34,795 nt of DNA. Source: an uncultured Bacillota bacterium. Lineage in GTDB: Bacteria > Bacillota_I > Bacilli_A > RF39 > UBA660. The notes under the pieces are model-generated. The model did not search any database and was not told the origin of the DNA. It was given only the letters and a program-made list of their open reading frames with translations. A program made the translations under genes and the position numbers. The stretch lies in assembly GCA_947165195.1 (NCBI GenBank), contig CAMUZJ010000003.1, forward strand, positions 1 to 34,795. The letters run 5' to 3'. Positions 9,707 through 19,058 of the stretch are shown here, one piece after another (position 1 is the stretch's first letter; every line of letters begins with the position of its first letter).

Positions 9707-9803
9707 AAAATTCCTCCATCATTTATTTAAATTATTCTATCTTATTTACTATATTTTATCATAACTTTATGTAATGGTAAATAAAAATATATCCATTATC
9801 TTT

Positions 9804-11843
9804 CTATTCACCTATATTAGATTGGGGAATAGGTTGCATAATTGGTTCTTGATTCGTATTTGCATAGTTAGGTGCAGAAGGTGGTTTAACGGTTGCAGTA
9901 GCTAAATTCATCCCTGGTAAATAACCACCCTGTTGCAAGGAATTATTTCCCATATGGGACATTGGAACTACTTCTGGCATTGGAGTAATATTGGTCATTA
10001 CTCCAGGACCTCTTTGTGATGCATCAGCATCTAGTAACTGATTTGCTCTTTGTACAGGTACTTCTTGTTTTATTTCTTGATACCATACACTCTTTAGATC
10101 TACATTATTCGATAATGGTGTTGGATTTGGTATATCAATATACATAGGAATTGGTACTTTAAAAGCACTACCAAAAGCAATGCAATTTCCCGGTTTTAAA
10201 TTCTTTAATTGAGAGACTATCTCAGAGGAAATACTAGGTACCATTTCACCAATATAGGCTAGATCTTTCGGATGAAGTGTCCTTAATATAATGAAATTCA
10301 TACATTGAGATACACAAGTATCAGAAAGTTCACTAGGCCTTTGGGTAATTAGTGCTAAAAACATTCCATATTTTCTTCCCTCTTTAGAAATTCTTTCAAA
10401 TATATTGTAGCCTAAAATTTCTATATCGGAGTCATGTTGAACATATCGATGAGCTTCTTCAATTACTATATGAAAAGCTCTGCTTCCCCTTGGCCTCAAA
10501 GTAGAAGTCTTTAAGAATAACATTCTAGAGATAATTTTCGTAAACACTTTGGCTAATCTATCATCTACATAATTAATATTAAAGTTTACAATTTGACACT
10601 TATTACCTGTTGATCTATCCGTTAATAATTGTTCTATATACTCATCTCTTGTTACATAGTTAGGATAATTAAAGTATTCTTTATTCTCACTAGTACATAG
10701 AGTATGCAATCTTACACTTAATACATTGGCATAGTCAAATACTTTCTCACTTTTTAATATTCCTTCACTAATTAAAGCAAAATCCATAGCAAGCTCTAAA
10801 TCATTTAATGTATAGAATTTATTTAATTCGCTCTCTGTGATTTCAATATCTTCTTCCATAATATAGCCTCTAATAAACTCTACTACGGTTTCCATCTCTT
10901 GCATTTTACCTGTTTTATCAATATATAGGCATTGTTTTAGAGTACGTACATATCCAGGTTGTACTATTTGACTTTCTAGATTTAATTCTGGAGTATTATA
11001 TTTGGTAAGTACTGCCATTACCTGGTCTCTAATTTTTGTAGAATCGTTTCCACTAAGTAAAATATCTTGTAGGGCACGAGCTATAATATCATTTTTTCTT
11101 TTTATAATATTGGGAGAAGTTCCTGTTAGAATGGATACTAGTTTTAATGTTTTCTCTAAGATAGGTAACTGTGTTGGAGTAGTAACATCTAATAAAAGAG
11201 CTAAATCATCAACATCTAGTAACCAGATTGGTATTCTTAATACTTCTCCTTCTGGATACTCAGTATTGGTTGTATAGGTTTTATAATATACTGAGTTATT
11301 TACTTCATGCAATTTGGAAAAAGCATTGGTATATTCTCCATACGCATCAAAAAAGAAGAAATTAGAGTGCACTGGAGCTGTTGTATTGGTTGCAAATAAT
11401 TTCTGTAAAATAGATGCAACTGTACTACTTTTTCCTGATCCACTATTTCCTAGTATGGAAAAATGATTACTAAAGAACTCATTAATATCTACGTTAATCT
11501 TATAACCATCATAGACATTACTAGTACCAAAGTTTGCTGTTCCAAATTGAATTTCCGAATCTCCTAAGAATAATTTTAATTCATCCATTTTAACAATTCT
11601 AGGCTTAGATTTAAATGATGGCTTAGATGTAGCTCCTGGAGTAAATACTCCATTATTAATTTCTCCTACAATATTGACATGCATCATTGTCTGATTACAG
11701 TTAACAATTTGTCCTATTACTTTTCTATTACTTCCATCATCAAATACGACATGTAAATTGACTAAGTTAGGTTGACTATTAATATCTATGGAAAGTTTTA
11801 CTGTGACGGTATTATCGATTATTTCACTAATTTTACCTAACAC
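9804..11843 (-). CDS. HerA-like ATPase (DUF87/FtsK-HerA superfamily)
   Basis: N-terminal beta-barrel-like region, Walker A GNSGSGKSST, FFFFDAYGEY, Walker B FHIVIEEAHRYV, EGRKYGMFLALITQRPSELS, RTLHPKDLAYIGEMVP. Confidence 0.88.
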   Translation of the reverse strand: MLGKISEIIDNTVTVKLSIDINSQPNLVNLHVVFDDGSNRKVIGQIVNCNQTMMHVNIVGEINNGVFTPGATSKPSFKSKPRIVKMDELKLFLGDSEIQFGTANFGTSNVYDGYKINVDINEFFSNHFSILGNSGSGKSSTVASILQKLFATNTTAPVHSNFFFFDAYGEYTNAFSKLHEVNNSVYYKTYTTNTEYPEGEVLRIPIWLLDVDDLALLLDVTTPTQLPILEKTLKLVSILTGTSPNIIKRKNDIIARALQDILLSGNDSTKIRDQVMAVLTKYNTPELNLESQIVQPGYVRTLKQCLYIDKTGKMQEMETVVEFIRGYIMEEDIEITESELNKFYTLNDLELAMDFALISEGILKSEKVFDYANVLSVRLHTLCTSENKEYFNYPNYVTRDEYIEQLLTDRSTGNKCQIVNFNINYVDDRLAKVFTKIISRMLFLKTSTLRPRGSRAFHIVIEEAHRYVQHDSDIEILGYNIFERISKEGRKYGMFLALITQRPSELSDTCVSQCMNFIILRTLHPKDLAYIGEMVPSISSEIVSQLKNLKPGNCIAFGSAFKVPIPMYIDIPNPTPLSNNVDLKSVWYQEIKQEVPVQRANQLLDADASQRGPGVMTNITPMPEVVPMSHMGNNSLQQGGYLPGMNLATATVKPPSAPNYANTNQEPIMQPIPQSNIGE

Positions 11844-11893
11844 ATAACCACCTCTATTCTAGAAATAAGTATATCATAGAATAAAAGAAAAAA

Positions 11894-11914
11894 GAATGAC
11901 TTTTTTAGTCATTC
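11894..11914 (-). terminator. Intrinsic terminator
   Basis: Reverse strand GAATGAC-TAAAAAA-GTCATTC followed by TTTTTTCTTTT. Confidence 0.7.
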
Positions 11915-11999
11915 CAGAATAAAATTATAGTTTAATTTTATCCTGAAGTGACTTTCCAGAAATATTTGTATAGAAAAAAAGAATCTATTTTAGACCCTT

Positions 12000-12611
12000 T
12001 TATCCTTCATATAATCCATGTATCTTTTGAATATCTACATCAGTTATATCTTCTACTACCCATTCATTATCTATTTTTGTTAGGTAGAAAGTCATTGTAT
12101 AAGTAGTAGTATTGGTTACTCCTTTTAAATTCTTGATTTTATAATCTATAAAACTAGATATATTATCAATAGTATCTACTATTCCTTCTCCAATATCATT
12201 TGCTATCCCATCATTATTACTATCTTGATTTGAATTATCCTCATTCTTTTTTTCAAATTCTTCTACATGATTTCTATAATAAATTCTAGATTCATTAATA
12301 TTAGAAGCATAATCTAATACTTCAATTTCTACTTCCACTTCTGCTTCATTTTCTACTATATTTTCATCATTTACTTTATAAGATAAATTTTTATATTGAT
12401 TAATCATTAAATCTCTGTAATCTTTCTTTTGCTCATTACTCATACTACCATCACTAGCAATTACTTTATCTAATTGATCTAATACCTCTTTATCCATGTT
12501 TTGATATTTTCCTAAAAACTCTTCTACTGCTCCTGTTGGAGTATTTAATGTAGTTCCACATCCTGTCAAAAATATTATAGTTGCTCCTAGTATTATTAAT
12601 GTTTTCTTCAT
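12000..12611 (-). CDS. Lipoprotein of unknown function
   Basis: Signal peptide and lipobox MKKTLIILGATIIFLTGCGTT; C-terminal region resembles small lipoprotein beta domains (YTMTFYLTKIDNEWVVEDI). Confidence 0.8.
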   Translation of the reverse strand: MKKTLIILGATIIFLTGCGTTLNTPTGAVEEFLGKYQNMDKEVLDQLDKVIASDGSMSNEQKKDYRDLMINQYKNLSYKVNDENIVENEAEVEVEIEVLDYASNINESRIYYRNHVEEFEKKNEDNSNQDSNNDGIANDIGEGIVDTIDNISSFIDYKIKNLKGVTNTTTYTMTFYLTKIDNEWVVEDITDVDIQKIHGLYEG

Positions 12612-12615
12612 ATAA

Positions 12616-12657
12616 AAAATCCTCCCATTTATATAATGAGAGGATTATTTTATTTTA
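12616..12657 (-). terminator. Intrinsic terminator downstream of the PP2C gene
   Basis: Reverse strand AATCCTCTCATTATATAAATGGGAGGATT followed by TTTTAT. Confidence 0.65.
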
Positions 12658-13503
12658 TACAATATTTTTTATAAAAATTACACCACTAGCATTATCTTTT
12701 CCATTCTTTGGTACATAAAATGGTTCCCTAAAATTTCTTTTTACCCTAGGTGGAACTCGTAAATTTTGTTCTACATAAACAGCTTCTTGTATAATTCGAT
12801 CTAATATTTCTTTCTTTTTATGTTTGGTAATTAACTCTTTTATTTTAGCATCCGTTAATAAATCGGTAACCCCATCTGTTAAAAGTAGTAAAATATCATA
12901 ACTGTCATTATCTAATATAGTAGTAGTACAATTACATAAATTGCTACTAAGACCAATACAAGCATTAATGATATTGCTAGTTGAGAAAAATCTTAAATCT
13001 TCTTTATTAGCAATTCCACTTTTATAATAGGTCCATACTTGGGAGTCATCTTCTGTTACTTGGGTTAATTTATTATTTTTATATATATAGCATCTCGAAT
13101 CTCCTATATTTAAGACAAGAGTTTGATTTTCTAATACTATAGAAAGTGTCAAAGTAGTCCCTAATCTATTATTTCCATATTTTTCAATTAACTGATTATT
13201 CCATTTTGAAATCATTTTTTTTAAGGAATCTTCTAATTTTTCGGTGTTATTTAAAAAATCTATTTTTATATTGGTAAACCAGTCACTGATACTTTTGATA
13301 ACAAAATTAGAAGCAACCTCTCCTAAGTCTTTTCCACCCATTCCATCGGCAAGTGCTAAAAGTTTTATATTTTTATTTTTTGGATGATTTATGGCTAATA
13401 CAGCATCTTCATTATTTTCTCTTATTAATCCAATATCACTTTTCTTTTGTAAAATAAAATCATTCATATCTTGTACCCCAATCGATGTCATTATAACATA
13501 CAA
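12655..13503 (-). CDS. PP2C-family serine/threonine phosphatase, canonical motifs
   Basis: SDIGLIRENNEDA, LALADGMGGKDLGEVAS, LNIGDSRCYIY, LLTDGVTD, KDNASG. True start may be 13467 (MNDFILQ), preceded by GGGG. Confidence 0.92.
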   Translation of the reverse strand: MYVIMTSIGVQDMNDFILQKKSDIGLIRENNEDAVLAINHPKNKNIKLLALADGMGGKDLGEVASNFVIKSISDWFTNIKIDFLNNTEKLEDSLKKMISKWNNQLIEKYGNNRLGTTLTLSIVLENQTLVLNIGDSRCYIYKNNKLTQVTEDDSQVWTYYKSGIANKEDLRFFSTSNIINACIGLSSNLCNCTTTILDNDSYDILLLLTDGVTDLLTDAKIKELITKHKKKEILDRIIQEAVYVEQNLRVPPRVKRNFREPFYVPKNGKDNASGVIFIKNIV

Positions 13504-13592
13504 TCCTATGACAGTGCAAAGATGTCGTTAGTATTTTCTTATCTTTACATATATTCTTTGCAGAATGAATTTACTTTATACTTCTTATTTTC

Positions 13593-14213
13593 TTATGGCA
13601 ACTTATAAAATTTCATAAACTCATCTATAATCTCTTCTTTATCTTTAAAAAAACGGTTACAACATATAAGTTTTTGTCTAAAACTTAAGTGATATTTTAA
13701 ATAGGAAATAGAGTTAACTTGATATTGAACCCCTTTGGCTCTTAAATAAGGACAAGTATAAAGTTTACAAGTAATACATTTTATCGTACATATTTTTTGA
13801 TTATTGTCAAAATATTTACATGGTTGATTATTAGTATTTCTAACGCAACAGCTAGAGACTATATTCTTATCTTTTTCTCTGTTACAGATGCAAATATCCT
13901 TTTTAAAGTCACATAATTTCTTATTTTGAAACTCATTATCTAAATAGAAACAAGCATAATCATATATAAGATTATATTTTTCTCTTTTCTTCCTTGTATT
14001 TAAAATGTCTAAATTTTTTAATACTTCATCAATTTCTTTATCATGCCTTTTCTTACTATTTTCAAATAACTGATTTTCATAATTTATATAAATCTTAAAT
14101 CCTAACTTAGCGTAAAACTTTAATAGCCACATTTTTTTATACAAAACATTTATATTTTCTTTTTGAATAGGAATTATTTTCTTCATATTCTCACCTATTA
14201 TACATTTTATCAT
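13593..14213 (-). CDS. Cysteine-rich protein of unknown function (possible metal-binding)
   Basis: 206 aa; 16 Cys in the C-terminal half in pairs and clusters (CDFKKDICIC, SSCCVRN, CKYF, CTIKCITCKLYTCPYL, ICCNRFF). Confidence 0.75.
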   Translation of the reverse strand: MIKCIIGENMKKIIPIQKENINVLYKKMWLLKFYAKLGFKIYINYENQLFENSKKRHDKEIDEVLKNLDILNTRKKREKYNLIYDYACFYLDNEFQNKKLCDFKKDICICNREKDKNIVSSCCVRNTNNQPCKYFDNNQKICTIKCITCKLYTCPYLRAKGVQYQVNSISYLKYHLSFRQKLICCNRFFKDKEEIIDEFMKFYKLP

Positions 14214-14219
14214 ATAAGA

Positions 14220-14241
14220 AAAAGATTACCGAAATAATCTT
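14220..14241 (-). terminator. Intrinsic terminator downstream of the GH3 gene
   Basis: Reverse strand GATTA-TTTCGG-TAATC followed by TTTTTC. Confidence 0.6.
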
Positions 14242-14249
14242 TATAATCT

Positions 14250-15422
14250 TTAATATAATTTGTAAGCCTTTTTCCAAGAAAGAATTCTTTGTACAGCATA
14301 ATCAATAGTATCTTCACTTATTGAACCATCTTTTACTTTTTGCAATAATTCCTTATACATATTTACAAAGTCACTGGTTATGATAAGGTCTGCTCCTGCA
14401 TTGATTGCGAGTGTTGCTGCATTTTTATTTTCTGCATAAGATGTAACAGCATCCATATCTAAATCATCGGTAATAACAATTCCTGTATAGTGTAATTTTT
14501 CTCTTAACTCTCCTGTAATTACTTTTTTACTTAGGGAGGATGGATATTCTGGATCAACCGATGTAATAATATTATGAGATACTAAAATACAAGGAACCTT
14601 CTCTTCTATTCCACTTATAAATGGAAGATAGTCATTTTCTACAAAATTTTCATAGTTTCTGTTATCAATTGCCACTCCTGTATGAGTATCTAAATTATTT
14701 CCATATCCTGGAAAATGCTTTAAGCAAGAAGATATATTTTCTTCATTTGCATAGTGAACCATATGCTTTATAAAAAGAGAGGTTTCATTTGCATTGTGTC
14801 CAAAACTTCTATTATAAATAAAATCATCTTCATTAGTAGAAATATCGGCTACTGGTGCCAAGTTTAAATTTATTCCTAAAGATAATAGAAGTTGTGCTTT
14901 TTCTCTTTCTGTTTTTTCTAATAATTCATATCCACCCTGTTCAAAATAATCTTTAGGTGATAAAAATTTACTTTCTCTAAAAGCTAAATATTTGCTAACT
15001 CTTGTAACATATCCCCCTTCTTCATCAACTGCATAGATAAGAGGATATTTACTAGTTTTTAAATGATGATTCAATCCTTGCTTTATAGATTCTTTCGTAT
15101 GATTTTGAAAGTCTTTTGCAAATAAAATAAATCCTCCGGCATGATAATTTTTAATATAAGAGTCTACTAGGTTAGAATCATAACGTACTAAAAATAACTG
15201 ACCTATTTTCTCTTCTAAGCTCATCTTTTCTATATCTTTTTTGGTTTCTTTGTAGTATTTACCAAATATATACTTTGAATAATCTTCTTCAATTTCTTTA
15301 GTGCTATTTAATTCATTTTTATTTTTATTTGCTTCATTATTTTCAGAAATTAGTAAATAAGATATTGTAATAATTAATAAAGTAATTATAATTGCTAATA
15401 TCAAAACCAACTTTTTTTTCAT
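14250..15422 (-). CDS. Glycoside hydrolase family 3, beta-N-acetylhexosaminidase (NagZ-like), membrane-anchored
   Basis: N-terminal TM anchor, IGQLFLVRYD, AVDEEGGYVTRV, CLKHFPGYGNNLDTHTG, ILVSHNIIT, GIVITDDLDMDAV. Confidence 0.92.
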   Translation of the reverse strand: MKKKLVLILAIIITLLIITISYLLISENNEANKNKNELNSTKEIEEDYSKYIFGKYYKETKKDIEKMSLEEKIGQLFLVRYDSNLVDSYIKNYHAGGFILFAKDFQNHTKESIKQGLNHHLKTSKYPLIYAVDEEGGYVTRVSKYLAFRESKFLSPKDYFEQGGYELLEKTEREKAQLLLSLGINLNLAPVADISTNEDDFIYNRSFGHNANETSLFIKHMVHYANEENISSCLKHFPGYGNNLDTHTGVAIDNRNYENFVENDYLPFISGIEEKVPCILVSHNIITSVDPEYPSSLSKKVITGELREKLHYTGIVITDDLDMDAVTSYAENKNAATLAINAGADLIITSDFVNMYKELLQKVKDGSISEDTIDYAVQRILSWKKAYKLY

Positions 15423-15425
15423 AAA

Positions 15426-16277
15426 TTACCTACCCATTATTCTTTTAAATTCTTGTGGATTTGCTGTCTCAAATAATATTTCTTTCTTAATATTAGGATA
15501 ATAAATTTTTAAGCGATTTGCATGTAAATATAGTCTAGATTCTTTATCTGATTTATCTCCATACTTTTTATCTCCTACTATAGGATTTCCTAAGGTTTGA
15601 AAAGCCACTCTTATTTGATTTTTTCTACCTGTTTCTATTTCTATAGAAACTAAGGAGAAGTTTTGTGTTTCTTTTACTACTTTATAATTAGTGATTGCTT
15701 CTTTTGCATCAGCACTTTTACTAACATAAACTAAGTTTGTTTTTGTCTCACTTAATTTTTGAATCAAACGGTCACTACTTTTCTTTAATTTCCCATGAAC
15801 TACTGCTACATACTCTCTCAAACTAACAAATTCATTCCAATTTTCTTGTAGCATATTTTTTGTTTTTTCATCTTTTGCAAGTACTACAATTCCACTTGTA
15901 TCCTTATCTAATCTATGGACTATAAAAACTTTAGCTTTTTTATCTTTACTAACTAAATACTCTCTAACAATATGGTATAAAGTCTTTTCTTTTTCTTTTG
16001 TTGTAGCAATGGTTAGTAAGCCACTAGGCTTATTAACTACAATAATATGCTCATCTTCAAAAAGAATTTCAAAAGGTAGTTCTTTTTTATTTTTATTATC
16101 TGTATCAATTAAAATATTCATACCTGGAACTATCCTGTAGTTATATTGCTTTACTCGATTATTATTTACAAATATAGCTCCATGAGTTAAATATTGCTTA
16201 ATTTTTTTCTTAGGCATATCTAAATTCTCGTATAAATAAGCTAATAATTCCCCTTCTTTTTTTACAACTAATTTCAT
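15426..16277 (-). CDS. RluA-family pseudouridine synthase
   Basis: N-terminal S4-like domain, VVNKPSGLLTI, VHRLDKDTSGIVVLAK, TGRKNQIRVAFQTLGNPIVGDKKYG. Confidence 0.95.
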   Translation of the reverse strand: MKLVVKKEGELLAYLYENLDMPKKKIKQYLTHGAIFVNNNRVKQYNYRIVPGMNILIDTDNKNKKELPFEILFEDEHIIVVNKPSGLLTIATTKEKEKTLYHIVREYLVSKDKKAKVFIVHRLDKDTSGIVVLAKDEKTKNMLQENWNEFVSLREYVAVVHGKLKKSSDRLIQKLSETKTNLVYVSKSADAKEAITNYKVVKETQNFSLVSIEIETGRKNQIRVAFQTLGNPIVGDKKYGDKSDKESRLYLHANRLKIYYPNIKKEILFETANPQEFKRIMGR

Positions 16278-16330
16278 AAATATCTCCCCTCTAAATAAGC
16301 TTATTATAATATAATTTTATAAAAAAGAAA

Positions 16331-16351
16331 AGATTAAGAATTTTCTTAATC
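16331..16351 (-). terminator. Intrinsic terminator downstream of the HAD gene
   Basis: GATTAAGAA-TT-TTCTTAATC dyad; reverse strand continues TTTTCTTTTTT. Confidence 0.65.
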
Positions 16352-16390
16352 CATTTCGGTAGTTTTTGTTTCAGATTGATTCATTTAATT

Positions 16391-17185
16391 TTAAGTATTT
16401 GATGAAAAATCATTTAAATATTTTTTAATTGCTAATTCTACTGCTTTTTCATTATTAGAAACTGTTATTTCACCAGCTACTTTTTTTAGTCTTTTACTAG
16501 CATTATCTACAGCAATAGACATTCCTACACTTTTATAGGATTCTATATTATTTAAATTAGCACCTATAAAAACTACTTCCTGTAGGGAAAAATGATTTTT
16601 TTTACAAATTTTTTCAATTGCTAGTAATCTACTGCAACCTTTCATAAAAATTTCTACAAAATAATCTTTTTCTTTCTTTGCTTGAATTTCTATATCTAAA
16701 TCCATTTCCTCTAATTGGCTAATAATAGAAAGCTGATTTTTTTTAGAAGAAGTATGGATTTCTATTTTAAATATATTATCCTTATGAAATTTACTAAATA
16801 CATTAAAATCTCCAATTTTTCTTTGATTTTCTTTATTAATTTCTTTTTTTGTGTAGTTGCACCAGTCTAATGTATAAAAACATAAATTATATAAAGCAAA
16901 ATTCTTTTGAATTTTTTTAATAATAGATATTCCTATATTTTTATGAATGAGTACTTTACTTTCTTTAGCATCATAAACATATGCACCATCCATACAAATA
17001 ATATAATCTACAAAAGGAAAATCTTTATTATATTCAAGGATTGACTTGAAACTTTTATTGGTTATTACAGTAAAAGGTATATGACAAGTTCTCATTTTAT
17101 CTAAACTAAGCATAGTAGATAATGGTATAGCATCCTCATTATCTATTAATGTATCTTCGAAATCACTAATTAATATTTTGTACAT
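16391..17185 (-). CDS. HAD superfamily Cof-type protein with degenerate catalytic motifs
   Basis: Fold-level similarity to Cof hydrolases: ILISDFEDTLID N-terminus, VITNKSF motif II, GCSRLLAIEKI, VVFIGANLNNIESYKSVGMSIAVDNASKRLKKVA. Confidence 0.82.
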   Translation of the reverse strand: MYKILISDFEDTLIDNEDAIPLSTMLSLDKMRTCHIPFTVITNKSFKSILEYNKDFPFVDYIICMDGAYVYDAKESKVLIHKNIGISIIKKIQKNFALYNLCFYTLDWCNYTKKEINKENQRKIGDFNVFSKFHKDNIFKIEIHTSSKKNQLSIISQLEEMDLDIEIQAKKEKDYFVEIFMKGCSRLLAIEKICKKNHFSLQEVVFIGANLNNIESYKSVGMSIAVDNASKRLKKVAGEITVSNNEKAVELAIKKYLNDFSSNT

Positions 17186-17792
17186 TTTCTTCTACACCAC
17201 CTAAAATGTTTTTACTAAGATGAATCGTAATTAATAATTGAGCAAAACCTAAAATAATCCCACCTAATACATCACTAGCATAATGGACTCCTACGTATAT
17301 TCTACTAATACAGATACTGAAAATAAGAAAAGAAAGAAGAATACTCAAACATACTTTTATATATTTTTTTAAATTGCTATTGATTACTAAGTATAGTAAA
17401 AATCCATACAAGGTAATGGATATCATCGAGTGTCCACTAGGAAAAGAATATCCTCCAACATCAATTAATCTCAATTCATCAGGTCTACTTCTTCCAATAA
17501 AATATTTTATAATTGTATTGGTAATTATGCAATTGAGTGCTAATATGTCAGCTAATATAGCATTTTTTTTTGATAAAAATATATTTAGCAGTATTAATAA
17601 GATAATAATAGATGTTGCATTTCCTAACGAGGTAACAGTTTTGAAAAAGTTATCAAAAAAGTCACTTCTTATAAAGGTTATAGTTTTATATGCGGTTGCA
17701 TCAAATCCTATTATCATACTGGTTGTTACTAATATGACATCTATTACAAATAAGATAAGTAGTATTGTTACTATTTTATACGTTCTATTCAT
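17166..17792 (-). CDS. PAP2-family phosphatase, multi-TM
   Basis: KYFIGRSRPDE, PSGHSMI, SRIYVGVHYASDVLGG: the three PAP2 motifs. Confidence 0.93.
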   Translation of the reverse strand: MNRTYKIVTILLILFVIDVILVTTSMIIGFDATAYKTITFIRSDFFDNFFKTVTSLGNATSIIILLILLNIFLSKKNAILADILALNCIITNTIIKYFIGRSRPDELRLIDVGGYSFPSGHSMISITLYGFLLYLVINSNLKKYIKVCLSILLSFLIFSICISRIYVGVHYASDVLGGIILGFAQLLITIHLSKNILGGVEENVQNIN

Positions 17793-17795
17793 ACT

Positions 17796-18968
17796 TTATA
17801 ATGTAATATTATTTTTTACTTCTTTTTTATAAACTTCAACCCCTGGCTGATTAAATGGATCTATACAAAAAAGTAGTCCACTAAATGCTGCACTTAACAT
17901 AAAGAAGTACATTATTTCTCCTAGATATTTTTCATTTAATTCTGGTAAAGTAATCATCATACTTGATACATTTCCTGAATGGTGTGCTACTCTTACAGAA
18001 TCTAATACAATATTATTTATCTTATGTAAATCATTTTTATGAAATTCTATCTTATTAGATTTTTCTATTTTTATAAATGTTTCAAAAATAATCTTATTTC
18101 CCTCTTGAATAAATTGTCCTAAAGAATGTAAATCTCTTGTATGTACGGTTGAAGTTGGTAATATTCCTACTCCTTCTTTTCCTTCGCTTTCTCCAAATAA
18201 TTGCTTTAACCATTCACTAAAATAACTTAGTTTTTCTTCATATACCACATAATTTTCTACTACTTTCCCTGCATCAAATAAACTTTTACGACAAACTGCA
18301 TAATCGAATGCTTCATTTTGATAATTTTGTCCATTATAATATCCCTCTATAAATTTTTTTAAATCTATATTAAAAGCCAATGGAAACAAATGAGCGGCTG
18401 TCATAATAGAATATCTTCCTCCAATATCATCTGGTATTTCATAGGATTTATATCCTTTTTCATTTACTTCTTTTCGTAGTGTGCCCTTTACAGGATCTGT
18501 TGTAATAATAATTCTCTTTTTTAATTCTTCTTCTGAATATTTTTCTTCCATCAATTGTTTTATTAATTGATATGCAATTGTTGGCTCCATTGTAGTACCA
18601 CTTTTACTTATTACATTAATAGAAAAATCTATATCTTTTAAATAATCTAATAACTCACTAATATAACTACTACTTAAATTTGTTCCTGCATAAAGAATTT
18701 CAAATTTATTTTTCTTAAAATAAGGAGCTAGTGCCTTTTCTACCGAATAACTTCCTAAAAAAGAGCCTCCTATTCCAATTACTACTAAGCAAGAAGAATG
18801 TTTTTTTACTTCTTCGCTTGTTTTGATAATATCTTCTACTAAAGAATTATCTATTTTCCTAACCCATCCCGTCATATAGCTATTTTTAAATTTATCTAAT
18901 ATTTCTTCTTTTCTATTCAATAATGTTTTATCTATATGACACATACTTTTAAAATCAAAACTTATCAT
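17796..18968 (-). CDS. pgi: Glucose-6-phosphate isomerase
   Basis: VIGIGGSFLGSYSVEKAL, VISKSGTTMEPTIAY, GGRYSIMTAAHLFPLAF, GILPTSTVHTRDLHSLGQFIQEG, NQPGVEVYK. Confidence 0.95.
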   Translation of the reverse strand: MISFDFKSMCHIDKTLLNRKEEILDKFKNSYMTGWVRKIDNSLVEDIIKTSEEVKKHSSCLVVIGIGGSFLGSYSVEKALAPYFKKNKFEILYAGTNLSSSYISELLDYLKDIDFSINVISKSGTTMEPTIAYQLIKQLMEEKYSEEELKKRIIITTDPVKGTLRKEVNEKGYKSYEIPDDIGGRYSIMTAAHLFPLAFNIDLKKFIEGYYNGQNYQNEAFDYAVCRKSLFDAGKVVENYVVYEEKLSYFSEWLKQLFGESEGKEGVGILPTSTVHTRDLHSLGQFIQEGNKIIFETFIKIEKSNKIEFHKNDLHKINNIVLDSVRVAHHSGNVSSMMITLPELNEKYLGEIMYFFMLSAAFSGLLFCIDPFNQPGVEVYKKEVKNNITL

Positions 18969-18996
18969 GTCAAAATCCTCCTCAATTCTAACTATA

Positions 18997-19002
18997 ATTA
19001 TA
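18997..19002 (-). promoter_or_regulatory. Putative extended -10 element for pgi
   Basis: Reverse strand TGATATAAT, about 30 nt upstream of the pgi ATG. Confidence 0.4.
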
Positions 19003-19021
19003 TCACAAGTTAGTTATAGAG

Positions 19022-19058
19022 CAATAAAAAGATAGAGAGCTTGCATTACTCTCTATCT
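19022..19058 (-). terminator. Intrinsic terminator of the glucan synthase gene, overlapping its stop codon
   Basis: Reverse strand GATAGAGAG-TAATGCAAG-CTCTCTATC followed by TTTTTATT; the TAG stop (19053-19055) is inside the 5' stem arm. Confidence 0.8.

Noticed and set aside
11002-11277. 91-aa + strand ORF inside the HerA-like gene
   Set aside because: Antisense shadow frame; HerA coding on the other strand is unambiguous.
13515-13562. Inverted repeat TGCAAAG ... CTTTGCA in the gap between PP2C and the Cys-rich gene
   Set aside because: Only 7-bp arms with a 34-nt spacer and no T-run; plausible by chance.
17374-17832. 152-aa + strand ORF opposite PAP2
   Set aside because: Hydrophobic appearance results from antisense reading of TM-encoding sequence; PAP2 motifs are on the minus strand.
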